NCBI GenBank assembly: GCA_036897095.1
Contig: JAYMSP010002913.1
Coordinates: 1 to 21,949 of the forward strand
Reading direction: 5' to 3'
DNA: 21,949 bases
Source: Plantago elongata
Taxonomy: Eukaryota; Streptophyta; Magnoliopsida; Lamiales; Plantaginaceae
The notes beneath the pieces are model-generated. The model was given only the letters and a program-made list of their open reading frames with translations. It had not been told where the DNA came from and searched no databases. Every line of letters starts with the position of its first letter. Within the stretch, counting starts at the first letter, position 1. The position numbers and the translations under genes were made by a program. Positions 1 to 10,489 of the stretch are shown here, one piece after another.

Positions 1-1
1 A

Positions 2-521
2 CTGGCTAAGGAACCGCGGACACTCCTTCAAGAGATGACGAAGGGGAAGTCGAAGGGAGGTGTTTGGGTAGACGAGAAGGCCAAGCAGATAGCGGTACAA
101 TACTTCATTCTTTATTCATACTTATTTTTTTCATTTCTACTGTAACAAACAGGTGTTTTACTTATACGAGTATCCTACATATTGCAGTCTGAGGTGCAGA
201 GGAGGATCACTGGGAGGATAGAGACTGAGGAGTTGTCCATTGACGCACAGGACCGTATCTTCCTTGAGGTCAACCCACCAGACGAGAAAGGTCGGGTTTA
301 TGGAGTGGGGAGCCTAGGAAAGAAACATGCGGCCAGCATCTCCATTGGTCAGTCATCCTCATCGAAGTCAGCAGGTCGCCATTACACTCAACAGGAGGTC
401 GATGAGATAGTCACTCATCGAGACGCACGGGGCAAAAGTAGAGCGAGAGATAGCTGAGATGAGGAAGATGTTGGAGCTCATGAGCCAACGTAGTAGTCAC
501 CAAGACAATGATAGTCAGTGA
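2..521 (+). pseudogene. En/Spm-type plant transposon protein, C-terminal part, frameshifted
   Basis: The frame begins before the window. An exon ends at 94 (residues ...VDEKAKQIA), a 93-bp intron runs 95-187 (GT...TTGCAG), and a second exon begins at 188 with SEVQRRITGRIE. The charged, Gln/Arg-rich composition and the block ending in a Val-Tyr-Gly-Val-Gly-like motif resemble the plant transposase Ptta/En/Spm family (Transposase_24). The reading frame stops at 457. A different frame (IETHGAKVEREIAEM...) opens from 417 and runs to a stop at 519-521 with sensible coiled-coil sequence, so one extra base near 411-417 probably broke the original frame. It is therefore most likely a dead copy. The family assignment is from memory of the family's look, not from a search. 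Confidence 0.65.
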
Positions 522-749
522 TACTTTTTGATTTCATTACATTCAATTCAACTCTTCTAGAACTATTACAGTATTTTCATTTATGTACGACTATGAAAAC
601 TTAGAGAATTTTTTTGACTATGATATTTTCTCAACTTGAGAATCTTAAAGAATGTCTTTAATTTATAATTGTTTTGGGTGGCATAATATAATTTCGATTC
701 GATTAATCAGGTATTACATAAAAATTTTAAAAAAATCAAAAATCATGTT

Positions 750-927
750 ACTCTAATGACGGATAATACTTTGTCCGTCGTAAAATGTAACGATGGACGT
801 ATTTGTCCGTCATTACATTTCTAACGACGCCCGTTTTAATAACGGGCATCTTATCCGTCGTTAGACATGCTAACAACGAATCATTAAGCCTTTAAATCCG
901 TCGTTAAGGGCTCAGTTTTTTGTAGTG
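750..927. repeat. CACTA subterminal motif array and terminal inverted repeat
   Basis: TCCGTCGTTA or close variants, in both orientations, recur in this stretch: near 754-764, 774-781, 806-815, 853-863 and 896-906. The outermost copy abuts the terminal sequence ending TTTTTTGTAGTG. In CACTA elements such arrays are binding sites for the element's DNA-binding protein. The motifs are seen directly; the role is from the family. Confidence 0.75.
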
Positions 928-930
928 ATT

Positions 931-1795
931 ATAATGTCTATTTCAAATTATTGTGATTTGCAATCTAATTTAATTTTGAACTTCAGATGTTTTAATGCAA
1001 TTTTGGAGAGAGTTTTGTGTAAAATTATTGACAATTAAAGGTATCGTTTACATTTCAATCACATTTTTTTGATGTAATTTGAACTACTACATGTTTATGC
1101 TTTAATTAGAAACATCGGGTGGTAAATCTGTAATTTTTCAAGTTTTCGCAAAACTCATTCTTCCAGGAAAATATTGGTTTTACTTTTTAACCCAATTTTG
1201 ACTTTAGCTACCAAGTATGTATTTTAATCCGGAAACACCTTCAGAAAACCTTTCTTTTCCAGGTTCAAAACCGAAAAGATTACTACATAAAACTTCGTAT
1301 GTTCTTAAACACCTACTCTTATGCTAAAAACGCTCGAATTTTCCTATTTCCCAAATCATAAATCTCAACCAAGAGACATCTGATATGCTTCATATGCTAA
1401 TCAAGTGTTCAAATCATTCTTAACAGACCATGCGAGCTGTCAGGTACATTAGTTAACGTTCAATAATTACCTTATCCGACACAAAAAGCATCTACTTGTA
1501 ACTATTCAACACCCCTATAGATGAAAATTCATTCCATCGGAGCGTTTCCGGGGCGGAATAGAAATTGTTTCCGGGGCGAAATAGAAATTGATAAATGCAT
1601 AGTGAATATGGGAGATTTCACCATGAAGTGATATTTAAAGCAAAAAACTGTTTTTCAGTTAAAGAATATGAGGGAATTAATTAAATTATTACTTGAGATA
1701 AAAGGATAAAGTATTGCACGCCTCTGTTGTGTCAAAAGCGATGCAATTCGAGCACTCTCACGTAATTACACGCAGAGAGAGAAGAAGTTGTTCTT
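931..1795. other. Intergenic region and promoter of the kinase-like gene
   Basis: No coding signal is visible. The only clear structure is a perfect-length 23-bp tandem duplication at 1544-1566 and 1567-1589 (unit GTTTCCGGGGCGGAATAG... with a single G/A difference), which is GC-rich compared with its surroundings. The stretch lies directly upstream of the leader of the gene starting at 1939, so it should hold that gene's promoter. I could not place a TATA box with confidence. Confidence 0.5.
1544..1589. repeat. 23-bp tandem duplication, two copies
   Basis: Two adjacent 23-bp units (1544-1566 and 1567-1589) differ at one position (GGCGGAATAG versus GGCGAAATAG). The unit contains a local GC-rich core TTCCGGGGCG in an otherwise AT-rich promoter region about 350 bp upstream of the start codon at 1939. 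Confidence 0.85.
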
Positions 1796-1820
1796 AGAGA
1801 GAGAGAGAGAGAGAGAGAGA
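1796..1820. repeat. (AG)n microsatellite in the 5' leader
   Basis: An uninterrupted AG run of 25 bases lies about 120 bp before the start codon at 1939. GA/CT runs are common in plant 5' leaders and core promoters, and a CT-rich run follows at about 1913-1921. Confidence 0.9.
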
Positions 1821-1938
1821 ATCGTTTTTGTTGAAGAATTTGTGTTCAGTTCACTGATGCCAAGGATCTAGAAGAATAATAATCGAAATCTCAATTTTGT
1901 TTTGTTTTGTTTTCTCTCTCTGCTATACCAATTTAGCA

Positions 1939-4900
1939 ATGGAAGGTAAACCATTTCTCTTGAAGCCCTAATTCTTCTCCATTTCTATTTTCTGACTTGC
2001 GTTTACTCGATGAGACTTTCATTTTACTGTTTTCGAGATCATCTGTTATTCCGTTTTTTCTCAATTTCCTACTATTTTACTCGATTATTATGTTTTCGTT
2101 TCATGGTCGGCTTTGTGATCTGTTTTAGCTATACTGTGAGATTGATTCATGACCTCACTGGACTTTTCAGTAGCATTCTATTTTTGCATAAGGCTGCTAA
2201 TGTGTACAGATTCGCTTAATCGAGTGTGTGTATTCATTTTCATTGTCTGAGTTCATTTTTCTTAGTGTGGAATCGGAAAATAGCTGGCATTTCAATAAAT
2301 GATTACAACTTATGCATTCGGTATCTCCAATTAAGACCTTTTTCTTTTTCGTAAGAGAACTACAGAATCTAATTGATGTTATGTAGGTCAATCAATAACT
2401 CAGTAATGATTTTATTGGTGGTAGATTCAACTTTTCAGGTGTAAATTAGTGGTAACTAAGTACCTTGTCTAAGAAAGTCCGTAGGAAAACATGTGGCTAT
2501 CGTGCTCTTAAGCTGTTAACCAAATGAATACTGATGCAAAATTTTGTTGAGGGATGTCTGTGTCTGTTATCTGTTTGCTTGTAGTAGTATTTAAGACTCA
2601 ATGTGCATGACAAGTGTGAATATCTACCACGGCGTGCAACTTTCTGGTTCAGAGAGGAGCTGGTGTAAAATTTAATTTATTTTTATCGTTTTGTTGTCTA
2701 CCTAGTCGTTATTCACTGCTTTTTAATTTATTATTTGTAAAAAATAATCTATAGAGCAGATCTCTCAAGTTAAAATTAGGAAATGGAATGTACTTTGGCA
2801 CTTTGCTATACCGAGAATTTTAAACCTGTGAATATTTTATGTGTTGTTCGCTTAGTATATCTGACTTGACTATGTAAATGTTCAGTTTCTTCTGTTCTAT
2901 CATAAGTTTTGTTTCTATAATTCAGCTCAAGTCAATTTGAACTAGTTTTCGGTGGTCTCACTGTATTTTTCTCTAATTTACCCGATCATTAAATAGCTCC
3001 AATTACTGAATATGTAAACATGTTCCAATATTTTCAGGTATATCCCCAGACCAGGATTCACTGGAGTCTGGGACCAGAAAGTCAAGTCTGTCATCAGGCG
3101 GTAGGATTCATGACAGGAAAGAGTTTCTTCGAAAATTTATAGATAGTGAAATCTTGAAAGCAAGTCTTACAGATTGGATTGAGGATTTAGATGAAAATAA
3201 TGTGGGGCCTTCCTTTGATGTTCCTTTTGAGTTAATAGATCTTCAGAAGTTTGATTATGCATTAGAAGGGATTCCATTTCAGCAGCTGATTAGGATGCCT
3301 AGTTCTATTTATGCATCAACGTCCAGTACTGTAGAAGCAACTGCTTTTCTTGCTCTTGAGGATTTCCTCCATGCCAGTGTGCATGGTTTGTGGGAAGCAT
3401 TCTGGGGTCAAGAGAACGACGTAATGCCTTTCTATGTTTCATCATTGTATGATGGAAACTTGAGATTTTACCAAGCTGAAAAGGCCATTGCTAAAGACAA
3501 ACTTGGAGGACTTTGTGCCACAGCCTTGATGCTAAAGAATCCAAGACATCCTCATGGTAAGTGGGATGACATTGTGGAATTGGCATTACTGAGACCAGGA
3601 ATTGGAAGTCTCTCATCAACAGGGAATGACTCTAAGCCACCTCTCCCTATTGTGGCGGAAGCACTGTTCTTTGCACTCCGAGTATTGCTAGCAAGAAGTA
3701 TCAGCAGATCAAATATTCCTCTGAGTTTGGATTCTGTTTTTATCTTGCTTGTTGATTCTCAGTATGGAGGTGTTATGAAAGTTGAGGGTGATCTTAACAA
3801 GTTGGAATTTGATCTAAACAATGTGTATGATTGTGCTGCCACATGGATTAAGAATCATTCACGAATTGAAATTTCACCGGTTGATAAAATATGGAATAAG
3901 CTTGGAAATGCTAATTGGGAGGATATTGGTGCTTTACAAGCACTCTATGCTACATTTCATTCCATAACACAGTATGCTGGAACACCTAAAAATTCTGTTG
4001 AAGATTTAGCAGCTGACCATAGCACTCGTCTTCAAACAAGGAGGTTGGAGAGACAGTTGGGGGATAAAATGGGAGATAGCAATGGCCTGTTTCGGTTCCA
4101 GCACCGGACTACTTCTCCAGAAATTGTAGAAGTACTGGAAGAATCTGTTAAACTGGATGATGGGAAATCAGTCAAACTAGAAGCAGGTTCCATATTGTTG
4201 ATTGAAGATTCAAGCTGGAGAAATGGTTATCAGATTGATCAAGTCATGAATGATGGTAGCATTCTCTATTACATTGCATCTTCTGTGGAAGATCCAGGAA
4301 AGGCACTGTTTTTATATATTGGTTCACATCCTTCACAGCTGGAGCCGGCATGGGAAGATCTGAAGTATTGGTATCAAGTTCAGAGACAAACTAAAGTGCT
4401 GAGTATTATGAAACAAAAAGGTTTGTCCAGTAAGTATCTCCCCGAATTAAATGCATCTGGACGAATAGTTCATCCTGGTTTGTGTCGAAAACCAGTATCT
4501 GGTGGTAATTGTGACCATCCTTGGTGCGGGACCCCAGTCCTAGTGACGAGTCCAGTTGGAATGACTGTAGCAGATATGGTGAAATCAGGACAATTTGGAG
4601 AAGACGAGGCTATTAAATGTTGCCACGATTCTTTATGTGCTCTATCAGCCGCTGCTTCTGCTGGAATCAGGCATGGTGACATCCGGCCCGAAAACCTTAT
4701 CTGTGTGAGGACGGGTGCAGGGAAACCTTATTATATCCTCATGGGTTGGGGGCGTGCAATTTTAGAGGAAAGGGACCGTCCATCCTTGGATCTTCATTAC
4801 TCTTCCACATCTGCTCTTCAGGAGGGGAAATTATGTTCTGCTTCGGATGCAGAGAGCCTGGTTTATATGCTCTACTTTACTTCCGGTGGTGATTTGCCTG

Positions 4901-5127
4901 TTCTTGATTCAGTTGAGGGAGCATTACAATGGAGAGAAACCTCTTGGTCGAGAAGGCTGATTCAGCAGAAACTTGGTGACATCTCAGCTGTTTTGAAAGC
5001 ATTTGCAGATTATGTTGACAGCTTATGTGGTACACCATATCCCGTGGACTATGAAATCTGGCTAAGAAGGCTCAGAAGACATAGCAATGAGGGGGAAACT
5101 GGTAAAGAAGCTAACACATCTGGTTAG
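1939..5127 (+). CDS. Uncharacterised plant protein with degenerate protein-kinase-like C-terminal region
   Basis: The coding exons are 1939-1945 (ATGGAAG, only 7 nt) and 3038-5127, split by a 1,092-bp phase-1 intron (GTAAAC...TTTTCAG). Together they give 698 residues beginning MEGISPDQDS. The start is set by the only ATG whose splice donor joins the long frame in phase. The C-terminal third resembles a kinase C-lobe. Residues 548-556 read HGDIRPENL, matching the catalytic loop HRDxKPEN. The DFG position reads GWG (572-574), so the magnesium-binding Asp is missing. A Cys/His cluster (C485, C494, H496, C499) precedes it. The N-terminal two thirds are globular, with a conserved-looking block around FDYALEGIPFQQLIRMP, and I know no function for them. 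No signal peptide or membrane segment is seen. I recognise this as a conserved single-copy-like plant protein usually labelled kinase-like, but I cannot give a symbol. It is likely a pseudokinase, cytosolic or nuclear. The gene is convergent with the proteasome gene downstream. Confidence 0.85.
1946..3037 (+). other. Intron 1 of the kinase-like gene
   Basis: The intron starts GTAAACC seven coding bases after the start codon begins and ends TTTTCAG. It is T-rich throughout, with no long open frame. An intron this close to the start codon is the position at which intron-mediated enhancement of expression is best known in plants; whether it acts here is untested. Confidence 0.8.
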
Positions 5128-6143
5128 AATGGTGTGCAGCATTCTCTTTCACCTTTTCTGGGTTTCAATTGCTTATATGCTTGAGCATGCTTGTAACTAC
5201 GATGGTCAAATCTTCTTCGTTTTTGGTACAAGTGTCTAAAGGAGAAGTCGTTGGCATCAAGGCCGATAGTCCATATTTTCTTTCCGAGCTAAATTATGGC
5301 TCTCTGCCATTTGGAGAAAGGTGTGGTTGTGCAAGTACTTACAGGTGCAGAGGAGAGCCAAGACCTGTATATTTCTAAATGAACCAAAATGGATACAAGT
5401 CCTTGATGAATTTTTGCAGAAAGTAATGTGCACCGGGTTGGTTGAATGGGGGTTGTAATTTGATTTATTTTGCATTTGTAAAGTGCTGTTATAGAAATGT
5501 GACGCCTTGTGTCAATTGCCATTGATTCCTGTATAGGTATAGGAACTATTAAGATTGTTTGATATTTGTGATTAGATGATCTACTGTCTAGTTGTTGAGA
5601 GTTTTTTACAGTGGTTACATCATAAACATACATGAATCCCCTAACATTTTTTGTCTACTAGATTTTATCACTGTTATGCTAGTAGTATTAATTTATCTAA
5701 CATGTAACTACAATGCTTAATTTACTGATGATGGTTTATGAACAGGTAACCTCATGAGAGTGCTGGAATATCCTGTACGATATAGTACGAGGACACTCTA
5801 GGTCATTCCCCACCGCATTAACAAGAGAAAAGTGGAATAAGAAAGCCACCTTTCAGTTCATGCTTTGACAATATTGATCCAATAGAGCAGTCATTTTAAC
5901 AGTCAAAGATGAATCCAGAGCTGTTTGTGAAAACCTCAAAGTATCCAACAAACAAGGAGAGATCTACATAATGTAAACCCTGAATGTAGGAAATAGTTGG
6001 TTGGGTTTTGCATAAACAGATTACTAAAAGTACATCACAAATATGAGAACCAAATTTAACCCATCCATCGTATAATACGCAGAATCCACTTTGATCCATT
6101 TCAAGAGGATTGATCAAAACAACATGGTAGCGTACGACGACCC
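5128..6143. other. Convergent intergenic region: 3' UTRs of the kinase-like gene and of PAG1
   Basis: The two flanking genes point at each other. The first few hundred bases should be the 3' UTR of the plus-strand gene, and roughly 5900-6143 the 3' UTR of the minus-strand proteasome gene. Short open frames on both strands lack any recognisable protein character. No repeat, RNA gene or canonical AATAAA signal stands out. Confidence 0.5.
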
Positions 6144-9100
6144 TTAATCTGCATCCATTTCCTCCAAAGCTGCTTTAGCAGCATCCTTGGCTTCCTCTAA
6201 CAGATCCTCTGGAACCTGGTACATAGAAGATTGGACGGCTGCTTAGACCAATAAAAAATTCATACACAATATTCAGAAGTGCATGTCAAACATGACAGCA
6301 GAATTGCATGCTTGGAGTATTAATATAATATGACTAGATTCCTCAACTCTCAACAAGTTCAATCTTTTAGATGAGATGGAATTCTATCATGGTATTAGAG
6401 CCTTTGGCTCACGCCGGGTGGATTCGAATCTCCACGGAGACAATCTCCGCCCCATATTAAATTTACCCAAAGAGGTTGAAATTGGCCACGAGTGCGGGGA
6501 AGTGTTGGAGTATTAATATAATATGATTAGATTCCACAACTCTCTACAAGTTCGAGCTTTTAGATGAGATGGAATTCTATCAGGTGTTAGCCTCACTTAT
6601 CTTGTGTCATTCCTACAAATGTCTAAATACATGAAGCCGGGCCAATAGAGTATTATACAGCACATAGCTACTTGGGGTGGAAGATGCAAACTAGTAATAC
6701 AATAGTATAGATGCATTCGAAAGCAGAATTAGCTACTACCTTTTGGTGCAGGCGTTTTGACTCGTCGCATACCCAGCTCAATTCCAATTCGAAGGCCTTG
6801 TCCTTTGCCTCATCGTGTACTCCATATATACTGCTCAATCAAAAGATGGGAGTATAAATCAAAAGATGGCCAGTTATACTGATGGATGACAAACCAGTCT
6901 GAAATGCAAACTTAAATGGGAGAACCACATGGTCCGAAACCAAACATACAGCTCGACCAAGAACATACTTGTAGTAAAATAATGGCCAATAGAATATTAC
7001 ATTTGCGAGTTCAAGTCTTCTGTAAAAGAAACTGCTATATTTCCAAGAAAGATCTATAAGCAGAGTGTGTTTTTATGAGCCAAGGAGAATATACTAGTAC
7101 TCTATGGATCTTGAAGTTCCTGCAGGACTTTGAGAGACACTACACAACTCCAGAAGAGATTAATGTATCTGTGAATCAAGTGATACCCCTGGACACAAGT
7201 ACCTCACATAAAGTTCACATCGTCATCCAACTTTTCATATATTACAGCCACAGGTTATTGTGCTTCTTTGTTATTCAATCCACTAATAGTTGACGTGTCA
7301 TCTTCATCAACAGAACATCTTAGCAACTAGAGATCACTTCATTGTGTGTACTGAAATTTTATAGTTCAAGTAAATAAAATATGTACTTATTTTTTCAAAT
7401 AGCTATTTACCAAGTCTTGTGTGTATTTTACACAACAAAACCCAGCAAGTATGAAATCACTGACAGAATAGATTGTCTAAGAGATCATAAATAACCGAAA
7501 AAATAAAGAGAACAGAATAAACCCAAAGAGCATTGAGAAGATTCCACTCACATTTTAGCCACCTCAATAGCGCCTTGACGGCACGTCATTTCTGAAAGCT
7601 TTAATTTTTCAATTTCACTGTCAACATATCATAAAAGTCAGTATTAGCAACTCCAACTACGATATGTAGTATGATAATTAGATAATGAACATTGCAAAAG
7701 AATGTGTAAAAATGGTCCCATATGAAGACTTGAGACTATCCTATATAAAGAATGCCAAAATCTATTAATCAGAGAGAAAATTTTAAACAAGTGTTATACT
7801 TTGAGGCACATTGTCTAGTGAACAAAGAAGATTGTAAATACTCAACTATAACACTCCACAAGTAAGATCATTAAGACAATATGATGAATTACAAAGCTCT
7901 ATAGCAAATAATAGCATGCTTATATGTTTCTTCTATTATCACATCAGCCTCAGAATTTTTGCAATGAATGAATACACAGTGCAACATGTTACTTACGTCT
8001 TGGCAGCCTGCCTGCCCTTTCCGATGGCAGCCCCAAAGTATCTCTGCAGCAATTAAAAGGGGAAAATATAAAGACCATAATAAATAAAATAATACCAAAG
8101 GAGGAATTGAGAAGGAAGAGAGGATGTAGCATATCATGTCTGATGGTTAATAGAATTTGGTACCAAATAATGCAACATTCATATGTGATAAAGTAGATAT
8201 CAAAGTAATCAGACAATATTGCTATCATTCATAGCTAATACGAGTAAAACTCACATATGATACTCCTGAGGGTTCAACCATGTACAATTGTGGCCCGTCC
8301 CTATCATAACCTCCAAGGATAATTCCACATCCAAAAGGTCTTGAGAAAGATAAAATCAAAGTAGATAAGCATGCAATATAACATGGATGAAACCAAGTTC
8401 AGGGAATAAAGAAAATGTGATAGTATACCTGAGCCACCAATAGAGAGTACACAAGTGTACATAACTAGCAACACGCTCCGCAAGCTCTTTCACTGGAATC
8501 TGGTCTCCATACGTACTGTAATGAATAGAAATCAATATAAAAATATGGAATAGAGACAGTCGGCATTCAAAAACAGTTATAAAGTTGTCTATAAGCATTC
8601 ACAATTTCTTCTAGTCATGTACACAATGTTTGGACAACATATTTCACTTTCTAGGGGTAGTTGGAAACTGAAGGATCATAATACACTATGTTTGACTGGC
8701 TTGGAATTTTAACTTATACATCAAGCGATGACCCAATGGTGTGAATCTGTGAAGCCATATTGAAAATGTTCTACAAGATCTATGTGGTAACTTTGTCAAG
8801 TTAGTATGCTTTCAACTGGATGTTCACAATAGATTCCACATGAATGAATCAGCTTTAGCTTATTCTATTAGCTCGCCAGGCACATGCCCTTATCTGTAGT
8901 AGATCCCCAAATATCCACTTAGATCTATTTACATATGATATGGACTACCACTCTCTGACCTAACTTCATCAGGATTAAAAGCAAAGGCATAAATAAGGAT
9001 CTTAGCACTTTCTAATGAAGAAAAACTGGAATAGCAACAAATACATTACTATTTCACAACTAGAACACAGAATCAATCCATGCTCATTGTCAGTATTTAA

Positions 9101-10178
9101 TACTCCAAAGAGTTTATAAGTCATTAGCCGTAAAGCAGTTTGAAACTTGAAACCAGTAAACTGCACCTTTCATAATTAGATGCCTCAGATTTTGCTCTTG
9201 CCACAATTTGTCTACCATCTGCAGCTAGTCCAGCAACAGCCTGCAAATGGAAGTACAGCAAGAAGCATTTAAGACAAAATAGCAGCAAACTGGGAACTAT
9301 CAAGTAAAGATATATAGATTATATATCAAGTGTTATAACAGAAGAACAAGTATTGTTCAGGCACTAAAATTGGGAAATTATAGATTTGATTAACAAGTCT
9401 CTAGAGGGAGTAACAACAAAAGTACTTTCTCAATAGATGAGAAGAATGAAGACTAATAAACAACACCGTTACTAAAATGCAGAAAAATGTTGGCACACAT
9501 GTGTTGATACCTTTTCCAGAGGTTTTAGTATGCATGGTAAAATTAACAGGTGAAAATACACATCATTCATAATTCAGTTTCTAGTAACAAGTGCCTATCG
9601 TTATCGATTTCGAAGTCTTAAAAAAAGACTAATAACTCAACAATCCAGGAGAAAGCAGGTGGAACATTAAGGTGTCGCGTATGGACGAGACAGCCGTTGA
9701 AACATAAATACACCAGGAAAAATTGAGAGAATTGAGCTCATGGACACTGCAATTAACGCACGCTACGATAATACCGCTTGGAAGTGTGGGTGAAAATCAA
9801 ATCAAATCATCTGATGAGATGAGAGATGAAAAAAATTACCATTCCAGAGTGACGATGAACAGAGTGAATTCTTCGATTGGATCCGGGCAACATCATTTTG
9901 GACGCAATGAGCTTCTCAACTCCCTACAAATATAAACGAAAGAAAGAAACCCTAATGATAATGAATAAACCCTAGTGAAATCAAAAAGGAAGACAATAGA
10001 ACATTATTAGGGTAAATAAATAAAAGAATAGTACCATAACGACACCGTCCTTGCATCGGATAGCGACGACGGTACCGCTGTTATCGACGGCCTTGGCGGC
10101 GTATTCGATCTGGAAAACACGGCCATCAGGCGAGAATGTGGTCACCGAGAGATCGTATCCAGTTCCTATGCTGCTCAT
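6144..10178 (-). CDS. PAG1: 20S proteasome subunit alpha-7 (alpha type-3 family)
   Basis: Nine exons read right to left: 10178-10035, 9923-9840, 9240-9167, 8515-8429, 8339-8255, 8043-7997, 7617-7552, 6830-6740 and 6215-6144. All have GT/AG borders and matching phases, and they total 750 nt (249 aa plus stop), the length I recall for Arabidopsis PAG1. The N-terminus [20 protein letters not shown] followed by [10 protein letters not shown] is the proteasome alpha-subunit signature. Later blocks match the alpha-7 subunit: [37 protein letters not shown], and the acidic end EEMDAD. Alpha subunits form the outer gate rings of the 20S core in cytosol and nucleus and have no peptidase activity themselves. 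No frame break or missing block is seen, so it should be functional. A miniature LTR element lies in intron 8. A telo-box in intron 1 and a site II motif upstream suggest growth-linked regulation. Confidence 0.96.
6309..6582 (+). mobile_element. TRIM-like miniature LTR retroelement in PAG1 intron 8
   Basis: Two direct repeats of about 80 bp (6309-6389 and 6503-6582) share TTGGAGTATTAATATAATATG near their start and TTTTAGATGAGATGGAATTC near the end, with about 90% identity by eye. They begin TG and end CA like LTRs. Immediately after the left copy comes TGGTATTAGAGCC (6390-6402), one base from the initiator-tRNA-Met primer-binding sequence TGGTATCAGAGC. Just before the right copy is a purine-rich GTGCGGGGAAG. 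The 113-bp interior has no coding capacity. This is the layout of terminal-repeat retrotransposons in miniature. No 5-bp target duplication is visible (flanks TTGCA and GGTGT), and the LTRs are shorter than usual, so the outer limits may be off. It lies antisense to the host gene. Confidence 0.65.
9947..9975 (+). promoter_or_regulatory. Telo-box pair in PAG1 intron 1
   Basis: AAACCCTAA at 9947-9955 is an exact interstitial telomere motif (telo-box), and a near copy AAACCCTAG follows at 9967-9975. Both lie in the first intron of the proteasome gene (9924-10034). In plants telo-boxes sit near the transcription start of many genes expressed in dividing cells. The motif is exact; the function here is inferred. 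Confidence 0.5.
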
Positions 10179-10379
10179 CTTTCAATAATCAAATCGAATC
10201 TTACCAATTTTGAGCTCTCTGATTAGTTAATGAGGTAGGTTTATAGAACAATCGAAGAGAGTTTTCTTTCTTAACAAGACACTGGTAGTGAAGCTGGAGA
10301 AGAAGAAGAAAGAATTTGCTTTCGATCTTAAATTACTAAAACGGCCCCTGCTTATTGTTTTACCTTCATTTTATCTTTT

Positions 10380-10385
10380 TGGGCT
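10380..10385 (+). promoter_or_regulatory. Site II motif (TGGGCT) upstream of PAG1
   Basis: TGGGCT lies about 200 bp upstream of the PAG1 start codon. Site II elements (TGGGCC/T), bound by TCP factors, often occur together with telo-boxes in plant housekeeping promoters. A six-base match alone is weak evidence. Confidence 0.35.
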
Positions 10386-10450
10386 CACTTAATCGATTTT
10401 CCTTCCTCAACGGACCCAAGGTCTCCATATAGAATTAATAATTTAAAAAA

Positions 10451-10453
<3 letters not shown>

Positions 10454-10485
<32 letters not shown>
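10454..10485. repeat. (AT)16 microsatellite
   Basis: An uninterrupted alternating AT run of 32 bases is followed by A/T homopolymer stretches. It lies about 275 bp upstream of the PAG1 start codon and is likely to be length-polymorphic. Confidence 0.95.

Positions 10486-10489
<4 letters not shown>

Larger units (their letters stand above)
1..927 (+). mobile_element. CACTA (En/Spm) transposon, 3' end fragment
   Basis: Three parts fit one element cut off by the window edge: a decayed transposon reading frame (2-521), an array of TCCGTCGTTA-like subterminal motifs (about 750-906) and a terminus TTTTTTGTAGTG ending at 927. That terminus is the reverse complement of the CACTACAAAAAA end that defines CACTA elements. 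The 3 bases after it (ATT, 928-930) would be the 3-bp target duplication typical of the superfamily, but the other end lies outside the window, so this cannot be confirmed. The terminus and motif array are read directly from the sequence; continuity of the whole stretch as one insertion is inferred. Confidence 0.8.

Noticed and set aside
4470-4682. Minus-strand open frame inside the kinase-like gene
   Set aside because: It lies opposite a well-supported coding exon and shows no family features.
5169-5633. Overlapping short frames on both strands after 5127
   Set aside because: They fall in the 3' UTR region, overlap each other and have no protein-like pattern.
6415-6440. tRNA-like GGATTCGAATCTCC segment
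   Set aside because: Only a B-box-like stretch is present, with no acceptor stem or anticodon arm; it belongs to the interior of the miniature LTR element.
7889-8598. Minus-strand frames of 79-82 codons crossing PAG1 exon borders
   Set aside because: Parts of them are true PAG1 exons 4 and 6 read into introns; the splice sites and protein family give a better model.
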